13,006 nt of DNA. It comes from Verrucomicrobiota bacterium (GTDB lineage Bacteria > Verrucomicrobiota > Verrucomicrobiia > Chthoniobacterales > Terrimicrobiaceae). The notes beneath the pieces were generated by a model. The model had not been told where the DNA came from and made no database searches. It saw only the letters and a list, made by a program, of their open reading frames with translations. Location of the stretch: NCBI GenBank assembly GCA_026398285.1, contig JAPLTI010000125.1:1-13006 (forward strand), in the 5' to 3' direction. This document shows positions 6,585-13,006 of the stretch, piece by piece. Numbering within the stretch: position 1 is the first letter of the stretch; each line of letters starts with the position of its first letter. Made by a program: the position numbers and the translations under genes.

Positions 6585-7046
6585 TCAAGTCCGGGTGATA
6601 ACCAAGCCGATGAGAAAAATCAGCGCCAGCGCTCGTAGGAAGAGAGCGTTGGCGATCGCAAAGGTCGGGCGTCGGGCGGATGTGCCCCAGAGGAGTTTTG
6701 TGAGCTTTGAAAAAACAACCCGGTTTGCCGCTACCAATCCATAGGCGGACTCGAGCATCTGCGCAAAAACCGGAAGTCGGTTACTAAGCAAAAGTCCCAC
6801 CCGCGCGGCGGCGCTGTGGGGAGCGGTCAGTTCCAATACGGCTGCGGCGCCTGACAAGCGGGTTCTATCCGGGCGAATCAACTGAACCGCACGGTCGAAT
6901 TCCTCCTGCGGGATTTCTGGATAATCCGCTGCTGCCTCCGAGGAGGGTCGGTAGTCCACGGAGTCGCCTGTCATTTCCCGCCAGCGTTCGATCCACTGCC
7001 GGCAGAAACCGCAGGCCCCGTCGAAGACGACCAGCGGACGAGTCAT
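6585..7046 (-). CDS. DCC (DUF393) thiol-disulfide oxidoreductase, N-terminal part of a broken DCC-LMF gene
   Basis: A 153-aa reading. It starts VVFDGACGFC, the DCC-family (DUF393/YuxK) signature with a redox CxxC (C12, C15), then WIERW and DYRPSSE, as expected for the small thioredoxin-like domain. After about residue 125 it changes character: ARRPTFAIANALFLRALALI is the linker and first membrane helix of a lipase maturation factor. The reading stops at TGA 6587-6585 directly after this helix, while the rest of the LMF lies downstream in a different frame. DCC-LMF fusions are known in this type of bacterium, so 7046-5372 was probably one gene. ATG 7046 overlaps the clpX-like stop (ATGA), which fixes the start. 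The protein may survive as a membrane-tailed DCC protein or be a decaying remnant. Confidence 0.75.
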   Translation of the reverse strand: MTRPLVVFDGACGFCRQWIERWREMTGDSVDYRPSSEAAADYPEIPQEEFDRAVQLIRPDRTRLSGAAAVLELTAPHSAAARVGLLLSNRLPVFAQMLESAYGLVAANRVVFSKLTKLLWGTSARRPTFAIANALFLRALALIFLIGLVITRT

Positions 7047-8218
7047 TTTTTCAAGAGCTTCGCCAGCGCGGCGGCGGGATTCTCCACCGTTTGCGCGGTG
7101 ATGGTCAGCGCGCGCAGGCGGGTCGAGGGCAGGCGGAACTTGAGGTCGCGGAAGGTGCGCTCGAGAACGGTCATGAGGCCCCGGGCACCTGTCTCCTCGG
7201 TGCGGGCCAGCGCGGCAAGCTTGCGGAGCGCACAAGGCTCGAATCGGAGCTTGATGTCATAGGCGGCGAAAGATCGTTTGTATTGGTGGATCAAGCTGCT
7301 TTCGCTTTTTTCCAAAACCTGAAAAAGATCGTCCTCGTCGAGCGCATGGCAGGCGACACGCACGGGCAGGCGCCCGATGAATTCCGGTTCGAGCCCGAAG
7401 CGAATGAAGTCGCTCGTGCCAGCCTGCGCCAGAGCCTTCGCGGGTGACATCGAGTTTTGACCGAGGCGGGAGCGGATGACTCCATCCAGGCCGACAAAGG
7501 CTCCGCTGGCGATAAAGAGGATGTGGCGGGTCGAAATCGTATCGGGCATCCCGGGCGTGTTGCCCCGGGCGGCGCTCATGGCGGACTGGAGTTGGCCGGT
7601 CACATCATTTGGCGACAACACTGGCACATCGCCGTCCTCCATGATTTTGAGAAGGTTGGTTTGGACGCCGCGCCCGGAGACATCGCGTCCACCGCCCTCG
7701 GATGACCCCGCGAGCTTGTCGACTTCATCGAGGTAGATGATGCCGTGGGATGCGCGTTTGATATCGCCACCAGCGCGGCGGATGAGGTCGCGCACGAGGT
7801 CATCCACATCGCCGCCGACATAGCCGGTTTCGCTGAACTTGGTGGCATCTGCTTTCACGAAGGGAACTCCGATCAGATCAGCCGCCGAGCGGATGAGGTG
7901 GGTTTTGCCAACGCCTGTGGGGCCAAGAAGGAGGACATTCTGTTTTTGATAAAAGGGAGCTTCCTGACCCTCCAGCGTGAGGCGCACATGTTGGAAGTGA
8001 TCGCACAGAGCCACGCCGAGAACCTTCTTGGCCTCATTTTGGCCAATGACAAAGCGGTTCAGATGCCGGGCGATATCCGCCGGTTTGAGGGTGAAGGAAA
8101 AATCCTGCGAGGGCGCTGGCTTGCGACGGACGGCGACCTTCGAGATGGCTGGCTCGCTGACGCGGCGCAGTTTTTTAGGAATGCCTGCCGTGACAGGACC
8201 GAGTGTGGTTGGTTTCAT
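7043..8218 (-). CDS. ClpX-like AAA+ unfoldase lacking zinc-binding domain and IGF loop
   Basis: A 391-aa ATPase of the ClpX family. Walker A GPTGVGKT (99-106), Walker B IIYLDE (160-165), substrate-gripping pore-1 loop GYVG (132-135), pore-2 region RDVSG (178-182), the EFIGRLP box (279-285) and sensor-2 GARG (344-347) are all present, so ATP-driven unfolding is plausible. Two canonical parts are missing. The N-terminal Cys4 zinc-binding domain is replaced by about 45 basic, low-complexity residues, and the ClpP-docking IGF loop is replaced by a shorter segment RLGQNSMSPAKALAQAG (251-267). An insert of about 15-20 residues precedes sensor 1 (about 205-228). It is therefore probably a paralogue that works without ClpP. 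ATG 8218 overlaps the HIT stop (ATGA) and its own stop overlaps the DCC start, so all three are coupled. Confidence 0.85.
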   Translation of the reverse strand: MKPTTLGPVTAGIPKKLRRVSEPAISKVAVRRKPAPSQDFSFTLKPADIARHLNRFVIGQNEAKKVLGVALCDHFQHVRLTLEGQEAPFYQKQNVLLLGPTGVGKTHLIRSAADLIGVPFVKADATKFSETGYVGGDVDDLVRDLIRRAGGDIKRASHGIIYLDEVDKLAGSSEGGGRDVSGRGVQTNLLKIMEDGDVPVLSPNDVTGQLQSAMSAARGNTPGMPDTISTRHILFIASGAFVGLDGVIRSRLGQNSMSPAKALAQAGTSDFIRFGLEPEFIGRLPVRVACHALDEDDLFQVLEKSESSLIHQYKRSFAAYDIKLRFEPCALRKLAALARTEETGARGLMTVLERTFRDLKFRLPSTRLRALTITAQTVENPAAALAKLLKK

Positions 8219-8736
8219 GAAATGTTGAGTTCTTTGTCGATTGCTACCAGTCGCTCGTAAAGTGGCATCAAGCCTTCCGGGATGATGCGTGTTCCGCCGA
8301 CCACGGCGATGAAATTCGAGTCGCCCACCCAGCGGGGAACGATATGAATGTGCAGGTGGTCTTCCACGCCAGCTCCAGAGACCTTGCCGAGATTCCAGCC
8401 GACATTGAATCCTTGGGCCTTCACCGCGATCTCAAGCAACCTCTGCGCGTGGACAGTCAAACGCCAGAGATCGAGAATTTCGTCTTCGGTGACCTCCGAC
8501 ATTTTGCAGACCTTCCGGCACGGAACGGCCATGAGGTGCCCTGCGGAGTAGGGGTATTTATTCATCACCAGAAAAGCGCTGGGGCGCCTCGCCACAACGA
8601 GGTGTGCGGCATTATCGCTCGACGCAGCGGCTTCGGATAAAAAATCAACCCCACTGCGGTGCTCGGCCTGGAAATACTCGACCCGCCACGGCGCCCAGAG
8701 CGACTCGATGGTGTCCTTCGGAAAATGCTCGTCCAT
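8215..8736 (-). CDS. HIT-domain nucleotide hydrolase/phosphorylase-like protein
   Basis: A 173-aa histidine-triad protein; the family hydrolyses or transfers nucleotides at nucleoside phosphate bonds, and this Fhit/Ap4A-phosphorylase-like subgroup often acts on dinucleoside polyphosphates. The triad is HLHIH (127-131), followed by VPRW. Other family features are the N-terminal SLWAPWRVEYF (12-22), VMNKYPYSAGHLMAVP (57-72), GFNVGWNLGKVSGAGVEDH and GDSNF. The zinc-binding CxxC that many relatives have after the WAPWR motif is absent (YFQAEHRSG). The start chosen is ATG 8736, where homology begins; the frame runs open upstream into hemB, but that part has no family features. First gene of HIT-ClpX-like-DCC, divergent from hemB with 96 bp between them. 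Confidence 0.85.
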   Translation of the reverse strand: MDEHFPKDTIESLWAPWRVEYFQAEHRSGVDFLSEAAASSDNAAHLVVARRPSAFLVMNKYPYSAGHLMAVPCRKVCKMSEVTEDEILDLWRLTVHAQRLLEIAVKAQGFNVGWNLGKVSGAGVEDHLHIHIVPRWVGDSNFIAVVGGTRIIPEGLMPLYERLVAIDKELNIS

Positions 8737-8832
8737 CGCGCGAGGATGAACCCTCGACGCAGGGGAGGGAAGGGATTTCAGCCCGCAAGCAGGCGTCTTG
8801 ACGATCCCCCGGCGGAGTTGCACCCTGCGCGC
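8737..8832. promoter_or_regulatory. Divergent promoter region between the HIT operon and hemB
   Basis: Both flanking operons must start here if they have local promoters. A TTGACG (8798-8803) could be a -35 for hemB, but there is no recognisable -10 at the right distance. A small hairpin CGAGG-ATGAAC-CCTCG (8741-8756) lies just before the HIT start. No clear Shine-Dalgarno was found for either gene. Confidence 0.3.
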
Positions 8833-9822
8833 ATGCCACTCGAAATTCTCCAGCGTCCCCGACGCAACAGGCGCTCTGAAAATATTCGCCGGCTTGTCCG
8901 AGAGACGGTGCTGCGTCCGGAGGATTTGATCTGGCCGCTTTTCATTCATGAATCGAAGGATGACCTCGCGATCGAGTCCATGCCCGGAGTTTCGCGACTT
9001 GGGGAGGCCTCGCTGCTCCGCGCTTGCGAGCGTGCGCTGGAGTTGCGCATTCCCGCCGTGGCTATTTTTCCAAGCATCAATCCCTCGTTGAAAAATGATC
9101 TCGGCTCGCATGCCTTCGAGAGCGCAAACCTCCTCTACCGATCTGTTTCAGAGGTCAAAAAGAGGTTTCCCAACTTGGTTGTCATCACCGATGTGGCGCT
9201 TGATCCCTACACCGATCATAGCCACGACGGCCTACTTTCAGCGGATGGTTCATCCGTTGAAAACGACAGCACGGTCGAGGTGCTCTGTCACTTGGCTGTC
9301 ATGGAAGCGCAAGCCGGTGCTGATATTGTGGCTCCCTCGGACATGATGGATGGCCGCATTGCCGCAGTGCGTCGTGCGCTGGATGCAGCGGGCTTTTCGC
9401 AGACCGGCATCATGTCCTACGCCGCCAAGTATGCCTCGGCTTACTACGGGCCCTTCCGCGACGCGGTGGGCAGCAAGATCGGCAAGGATGCGATCAGCAA
9501 GTCCACTTACCAGATGGATTCCGCAAACTCCCGGGAGGCTCTCCGCGAGGTTCGTCTCGATCTGGAGGAGGGGGCCGACATTGTCATGGTCAAACCCGCC
9601 GGCGCATATCTGGATATCATCCGCTCTGTTCGGGAAAGTTGCGGCGCGCCGCTCGCCGCTTACCAAGTGAGCGGAGAATTTTCTCAAATCCATGCGGCGG
9701 CACGCCTCGGCTGGCTCGACTACAAGCGCACCCGGGACGAGTCGCTTGTGGCCATCAAGCGGGCCGGCGCGGATATGATTCTTACCTACTTCGCAGCGGA
9801 GGTTGCCGCTGAAATGCGATGA
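8833..9822 (+). CDS. hemB: Delta-aminolevulinic acid dehydratase (porphobilinogen synthase)
   Basis: A 329-aa cytosolic enzyme that condenses two 5-aminolevulinate molecules to porphobilinogen, the first pyrrole of haem and other tetrapyrroles. Both catalytic lysines are visible: K199 in SYAAKYASAYYGPFRDA and K254 in VMVKPAGAYLDI. The metal-site stretch reads DVALDPYTDHSHDG (120-133), with Asp in place of the Cys residues of zinc enzymes. This points to the Mg/K-dependent type found in many bacteria such as Pseudomonas. The start chosen is ATG 8833 (MPLEILQRPRR), which gives the usual family length; the frame is open further upstream but overlaps the divergent HIT gene. The stop overlaps the PAP2 gene start (ATGA), so the two are probably cotranscribed. 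Confidence 0.95.
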   Translation: MPLEILQRPRRNRRSENIRRLVRETVLRPEDLIWPLFIHESKDDLAIESMPGVSRLGEASLLRACERALELRIPAVAIFPSINPSLKNDLGSHAFESANLLYRSVSEVKKRFPNLVVITDVALDPYTDHSHDGLLSADGSSVENDSTVEVLCHLAVMEAQAGADIVAPSDMMDGRIAAVRRALDAAGFSQTGIMSYAAKYASAYYGPFRDAVGSKIGKDAISKSTYQMDSANSREALREVRLDLEEGADIVMVKPAGAYLDIIRSVRESCGAPLAAYQVSGEFSQIHAAARLGWLDYKRTRDESLVAIKRAGADMILTYFAAEVAAEMR

Positions 9823-10496
9823 ATTTTCTCCGGGTCTATCGAACTCCTTTAATCATCCTTTTGGTGGGAGGTTTTTTTTCCGTCCTGGCCTTCAAGTGGG
9901 ATTTCCCGATTCGGCAATACCTGGTCGAGTCGCAGGGAGCCAAGTGGCATAAAACCACAGAGGCAAAAATCTACGGCAAGATTCGAGTGTGGGGCGACTG
10001 GCCACCAATCATGGTCGCGGCGGCCATTGGCTTTCTCATCGCCAGAGCGCGTGGGAACCGGCGTTGGAGCCGCATTATTTTGGCGGCCATGATTGCTTCG
10101 ACCCTCGCTGGGATCATTGCAAATGCCTCGCGGCTCACGACAGGCCGCCCGCGTCCTCGTGAGATTCCCAAGATCGAGCATGGCTTCTATGGGCCATACC
10201 ACAATGGGAGGATTCTTGTCGGCGTGCCGGCCTACAACTCCTTTCCCTCCGGTCACACGGCCACGGCGTTTGGATTCGCCGCAGCGGTTGTTTTTGCATC
10301 CCCCGCCTGGGGTTTGCTGGCGCTCATCGGTGCGGTCGGCGTGGCTTGGTCGAGCATTGCCATCGGAGCACACCATCCCTCGGATGTGGTGGTCTCCATT
10401 ACTCTGGCTTTCCTGACCGGATGGTTTGTCGTCCGGTTTATGAAGCTTGGAATTCGCTCCGGGCCTTCACCCAAGCCAGAGCCTCCTCGGGTGTAG
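9819..10496 (+). CDS. PAP2-superfamily membrane phosphatase
   Basis: A 225-aa membrane protein with about five or six hydrophobic segments. It carries the PAP2/vanadium-peroxidase phosphatase motifs: R105-x6-RP (RLTTGRPRP, with Arg for the usual Lys), PSGH (143-146, the acid/base His) and SSIAIGAHHPSD (178-189), with nucleophile His185 and Asp189. Relatives remove phosphate from lipids such as phosphatidate, undecaprenyl pyrophosphate or lipid A. In motif 3 the normal Ser-Arg is Ser-Ser (S179), losing an arginine that usually binds phosphate. Substrate unknown. The start overlaps the hemB stop by four bases (ATGA), and the 3' end overlaps the convergent cca gene by 59 bp. Confidence 0.85.
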   Translation: MNFLRVYRTPLIILLVGGFFSVLAFKWDFPIRQYLVESQGAKWHKTTEAKIYGKIRVWGDWPPIMVAAAIGFLIARARGNRRWSRIILAAMIASTLAGIIANASRLTTGRPRPREIPKIEHGFYGPYHNGRILVGVPAYNSFPSGHTATAFGFAAAVVFASPAWGLLALIGAVGVAWSSIAIGAHHPSDVVVSITLAFLTGWFVVRFMKLGIRSGPSPKPEPPRV

Positions 10497-11754
10497 TCAC
10501 AGCCCCTTCGAGTTGCATGGCCTCTACGGCATCGAGGATTTTTTTGAAGAGCGGGCTGGGCTTGTATCCGCTGGAAATAAGGTCCCGGCCGGTGATGAGC
10601 GGTGGCGGAATAAGCGGTGCGTTGGAAAATTCCACCTGCTTGTCGCGCAGGAAATCATGGTTGTCGAGCAGACCGTGAGAGCCCAGGCAGTCCACGCGGT
10701 GAAGCTCCATTTCGTCCTCGATGGTAGGACGCGCCAGGAAGCGTTTGAGGGTCGCCACGCGCATGTTTTTCACATCCTTGAACGACATGTGGTTTTTTAC
10801 ACCGACGACCGTCGCCTCGGTCTCGGCATTTGAAAACCGGAGCCGCTCGAAGATGGTCGTGGTGATCTCCGCGCTCACGCTCTCATGTCCATTGAAGCGA
10901 ATTCGCCCGGTCTCATCGCGGCGGAATGTGCCGGGTTTTCCTGTGTCGTGGAGAAGGACGGAGAAGACCAGTGGAACGGACACCTCGGGCGGTAGGAGTG
11001 ACAGCATGAGGCGGGTGTGGACGAACACATCACCCTCGGGATGGAAGTCAGGCGGTTGCTCGCAGCCTTTCATGTGTGTCACCTCTGGCAGCAAGATTTC
11101 CAGAAGGCCGCTAGCGTCGAGCAAATCAAAGCCTCTAACGCGCGAGGGATGGGTGAAAATTTTCACCAGTTCGTCGCGGAGTCGTTCGGCGCTGACGACG
11201 GTGATCTGTGGCGCCATGCGGCAAACAGCTTTCCATGTTTCCTCTTCGATCTGGAAACCGAGGGATGCGCCGAAGCGGACGCAGCGGATGAGGCGCAGTT
11301 TGTCTTCGGAAAAACGCTCTTCGGGATTTCCGATGCTGCGGAGGATGCCTGCCTTCAAATCCGACTCGCCGCCGACATGGTCGATGATCTTTTTTTCTAT
11401 GGGATCGTAGAAAAGGCCGTTGACCGTGAAGTCACGCCGCTTGGCATCGCCTTCGGCTGTTGTGAAGGAAACCGACTCGGGGTGGCGGCCGTCCTTGTAA
11501 GCGCCGTCCGAGCGGAAGGTGGCCACTTGAAATTCGAAGTGGTCCTCCAGCACGACAATCACGCCGAATGCGGCGCCCACCGCCACTGTTCGGTGGAAGA
11601 GGTGTTGCACCTCCTCGGGCTTGGCGCTGGTGGCGATGTCGATGTCGTGCGCTTCTTTGCCGAGAAGCATGTCGCGCACGCAGCCACCGGCGAAGAACGC
11701 CTCGTGCCCGGCCGCTCTCAAGCGCTCGACCAGGCGCGTGGCAGTGGCTTCCAT
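10438..11754 (-). CDS. cca: CCA tRNA nucleotidyltransferase / poly(A) polymerase family
   Basis: A 438-aa class II nucleotidyltransferase. The catalytic head has GGCVRD (23-28), the metal-binding DID pair (D37, D39), FQVATFRSDG, and KRRDFTVNGLFYDP, the ribose-selecting region. Then come the neck with RFSEDKLRLIRCVRFG, which helps choose C and A, and an HD domain with LLHDTGKP (H269, D270). The enzyme would add or repair the 3' CCA of tRNA. A poly(A) polymerase or an A-adding partner cannot be excluded from sequence alone, because the families share all these motifs. The start at 11754 has a Shine-Dalgarno GAGG about 9 bases upstream, overlapping the yebC stop six bases before. Likely cotranscribed with yebC. 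Confidence 0.9.
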   Translation of the reverse strand: MEATATRLVERLRAAGHEAFFAGGCVRDMLLGKEAHDIDIATSAKPEEVQHLFHRTVAVGAAFGVIVVLEDHFEFQVATFRSDGAYKDGRHPESVSFTTAEGDAKRRDFTVNGLFYDPIEKKIIDHVGGESDLKAGILRSIGNPEERFSEDKLRLIRCVRFGASLGFQIEEETWKAVCRMAPQITVVSAERLRDELVKIFTHPSRVRGFDLLDASGLLEILLPEVTHMKGCEQPPDFHPEGDVFVHTRLMLSLLPPEVSVPLVFSVLLHDTGKPGTFRRDETGRIRFNGHESVSAEITTTIFERLRFSNAETEATVVGVKNHMSFKDVKNMRVATLKRFLARPTIEDEMELHRVDCLGSHGLLDNHDFLRDKQVEFSNAPLIPPPLITGRDLISSGYKPSPLFKKILDAVEAMQLEGAVTTPEEALAWVKARSEFQAS

Positions 11755-11760
11755 GGCAGA

Positions 11761-12492
11761 CTACCTCAGAGCCGCCCAGACACGGTGGACATCGTCGTTG
11801 TCCTCGAGGGCCTGTAGAAACTCGCCGACTTCGGTGCGTTGCTCATCGCTGAGGGTGGGGAACTGCTTGGCAATGTAGCCGAGTTCACTGGTGACCACCG
11901 ACCATCCGTGCTGGGCGAGCCATTTCGAGACGGCGCCAGTGGCTGTTCGTTCGGTCAAAAACTTCACGCCTTTGGTGCCAGCGGGAATGTCGTCATTCTC
12001 GCCTTCCTCCAGCACGACAAAATCATTGGCGCCGGCTTCAATGGCAGCCTCCTCTGGGTCGATCGATAAATCCGCATGGTGGGCTTCCACGATGCCGACA
12101 TTATCGAAGAGAAACTTGTTACTTCCCGCCGTGCCGAGTTGTCCTTTTTTGAAAAGCACGCGCATTTCGGGAGCCGTGCGGTTCACATTATCCGTGAGAG
12201 CCTCCACGATCACCGGCACCTTGTGCGGGGCATAGCCCTCGAAGACGAGATGCTCCAAGGTGAGCTTTTCATCGCCGATTCCAGCGCCTTTTTTGATGGC
12301 GCGTTCGATGGCATCGCGTGTCACAGAGGCTTTGCGAGCCTTTTCGACAGCGGCATAAAGGCGGGCGTTGCCCTCAATGTCAGGACCGCCGAGTTTTGCG
12401 GCGACCATCATTTCCTTCACCAGTTTGCCAACGACTTGGCCTTTTTTCAGATTTGCGACTTCTCGCTTGGCGTGGAGCCATTGTCTTCCCAT
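11761..12492 (-). CDS. yebC: YebC/PmpR family protein
   Basis: A 243-aa protein of the YebC/PmpR/TACO1 family. Members were long annotated as transcription regulators; recent work on several bacterial members and mitochondrial TACO1 points to relief of ribosome stalling, notably at proline-rich stretches. Features are an N-terminal MGRQW (MGRKW in the YeeN subgroup), the basic helix region VGKLVKEMMVAAKLGG, ARKASVTRDAIERAIKKGAG, the central FEGYAPHKVPVIVEALTDN and NRTAPEMRVLFKKG, and the acidic C-terminal domain. It is full length. ATG 12492 follows a 133-bp divergent region with the kinase gene; no Shine-Dalgarno is visible. Its stop is six bases before cca, a pairing that fits a translation-related role. 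Confidence 0.92.
   Translation of the reverse strand: MGRQWLHAKREVANLKKGQVVGKLVKEMMVAAKLGGPDIEGNARLYAAVEKARKASVTRDAIERAIKKGAGIGDEKLTLEHLVFEGYAPHKVPVIVEALTDNVNRTAPEMRVLFKKGQLGTAGSNKFLFDNVGIVEAHHADLSIDPEEAAIEAGANDFVVLEEGENDDIPAGTKGVKFLTERTATGAVSKWLAQHGWSVVTSELGYIAKQFPTLSDEQRTEVGEFLQALEDNDDVHRVWAALR
11766..11769 (-). promoter_or_regulatory. Shine-Dalgarno of cca, overlapping the end of yebC
   Basis: On the minus strand GAGG runs into the yebC stop codon TAG, and the cca ATG follows. The ribosome-binding site therefore lies within the last codons of yebC, which favours coupling of the two genes. Confidence 0.5.
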
Positions 12493-12567
12493 AGGTGTAA
12501 GAAGCTAAATCCTCGGTGCGAGGTGCGGCAACTCCGATTTCGCCCCCCGCTTGGTTTGAGTTTCAGA

Positions 12568-12597
12568 TTGCGCGTGGCTTGAAAAAAGCGCTATATT
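12568..12597 (+). promoter_or_regulatory. Candidate promoter of the kinase gene
   Basis: A good -10, TATATT (12592-12597), lies 18 bases after TTGCGC (12568-12573), a weak -35. The start codon is 28 bases further. The same DNA also has GG (12576-12577), ten bases, then GC (12588-12589), the core spacing of a sigma-54 promoter with TGGC at its left. The two readings exclude each other in practice; the sigma-70 one seems simpler. Confidence 0.35.
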
Positions 12598-12625
12598 CTT
12601 TGTGTTCAGTCCCCCGCTCGTTCCC

Positions 12626-13006
12626 ATGGATAGCACAGAACAAATCGTCGAAATCTCCCCCTCTTGCATCGAGACTTGCCCGAATTGTCAGGCCACTCTC
12701 GACCTGACGGGTTGGCCTGCCTTTTCCGATGCCAACTGTCCAACTTGCGGACACTTCTTCAAGGCGTGCACGAATTTCAACCAGTTCCAAATCACCTCCC
12801 TTCTTGGAGAGGGGGGCATGGGCTCGGCTTATCGCGCCATTGATCTCAATCTCGGACGCGAAGTCGCGTTGAAGGTGCTGAAAATGCAGGAGAGCGATAT
12901 CGAGGGGGAGTCGAAAAAATTGGCGCATGAGGCCCGCACGACCGCTCAAATCAACCATCCCAATGTCGTTCGGATTATTGATTTCGGAGAATGTCGCTCA
13001 CAATTT
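12626..13006 (+). CDS. Serine/threonine protein kinase with N-terminal zinc ribbon (3' end missing)
   Basis: Runs off the window; 127 residues are visible. The N-terminus is a small zinc ribbon with CPNC (18-21) and CPTC (38-41). It is followed directly by a Hanks-type kinase domain: glycine loop LLGEGGMGSAY (59-69), VAL-Lys at K83 (ATP-binding lysine), likely helix-C Glu102 in LAHEART, and INHPNVVRIIDFGE. The residue two after the last glycine, usually Val, is Ala here. The kinase would phosphorylate Ser/Thr of unknown targets. The start at ATG 12626 fits the promoter spacing, but no Shine-Dalgarno is seen. It is divergent from yebC. Catalytic loop and any sensor or membrane part lie beyond the edge. 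Confidence 0.88.
   Translation, partial: MDSTEQIVEISPSCIETCPNCQATLDLTGWPAFSDANCPTCGHFFKACTNFNQFQITSLLGEGGMGSAYRAIDLNLGREVALKVLKMQESDIEGESKKLAHEARTTAQINHPNVVRIIDFGECRSQF

Noticed and set aside
8741..8756. Hairpin CGAGG-ATGAAC-CCTCG resembling the GGAGG-ATGGAC-CCTCC stem of the repeat family
   Set aside because: Only 13 of 16 bases match and the flanks do not resemble the element, so chance is a sufficient explanation.
8659..8832. N-terminal extension of hemB from an upstream ATG at 8659
   Set aside because: The extra 58 residues have no HemB features and overlap the start of the divergent HIT gene; the ATG at 8833 gives the normal length.
8737..9111. N-terminal extension of the HIT protein up to 9111
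   Set aside because: The extra residues lie opposite conserved hemB sequence and show no HIT homology, which begins at ATG 8736.
12563..12958. Minus-strand 131-aa reading opposite the kinase start
   Set aside because: The plus strand encodes an unmistakable zinc ribbon and kinase glycine loop over the same bases.

Overview
The window reads as a piece of a GC-rich bacterial chromosome, most likely from the Verrucomicrobiota. The pointers are an extracellular protein with autotransporter-type beta-strand repeats and a PEP-CTERM-like tail, a DCC/lipase-maturation-factor gene, a serine/threonine kinase with an N-terminal zinc ribbon, general scarcity of Shine-Dalgarno sequences, and dispersed structured intergenic repeats. 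The phylum is an inference from gene content; no rRNA or tRNA gene is present to confirm it.

Layout. Positions 2-805 (+) are the 3' end of a beta-strand-repeat surface protein with a C-terminal sorting signal. Positions 775-2795 form an accessory segment: a family of 165-197 bp repeat elements (775-970, about 1172-1256, 1251-1415, 2599-2795) with 16-bp terminal inverted repeats and small hairpins. They lie on both sides of a 324-aa Rpn-family PD-(D/E)XK nuclease (1616-2590, +). Next comes a minus-strand ABC importer operon, phnD-phnC-phnE (5299 down to 2940), with a 19-bp palindrome just before phnD.

Upstream of it, also on the minus strand, is a tightly coupled set: a HIT-domain protein (8736-8215), a ClpX-like AAA+ unfoldase lacking the zinc-binding domain and IGF loop (8218-7043), and a DCC thiol-disulfide oxidoreductase/lipase maturation factor gene (7046-5372). 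The last appears broken by an internal deletion with a frameshift near 6605-6620. Diverging from the HIT gene is hemB (8833-9822, +), overlapped by a PAP2-family phosphatase (9819-10496). The PAP2 gene converges on, and overlaps by 59 bp, a minus-strand pair: yebC (12492-11761) then a CCA-adding enzyme/poly(A) polymerase gene (11754-10438). At the right edge a serine/threonine protein kinase gene starts (12626, +) and runs off the window.

How the genes fit together. hemB (tetrapyrrole synthesis), cca (tRNA 3' maturation) and yebC (translation/regulation) are housekeeping genes. The phn set imports a phosphonate- or phosphite-like anion, but no degradation genes are here to name the substrate. 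The most unusual parts are the repeat-flanked Rpn locus, the HIT/ClpX-like/DCC operon with its ClpP-uncoupled unfoldase, and the split DCC-LMF gene.
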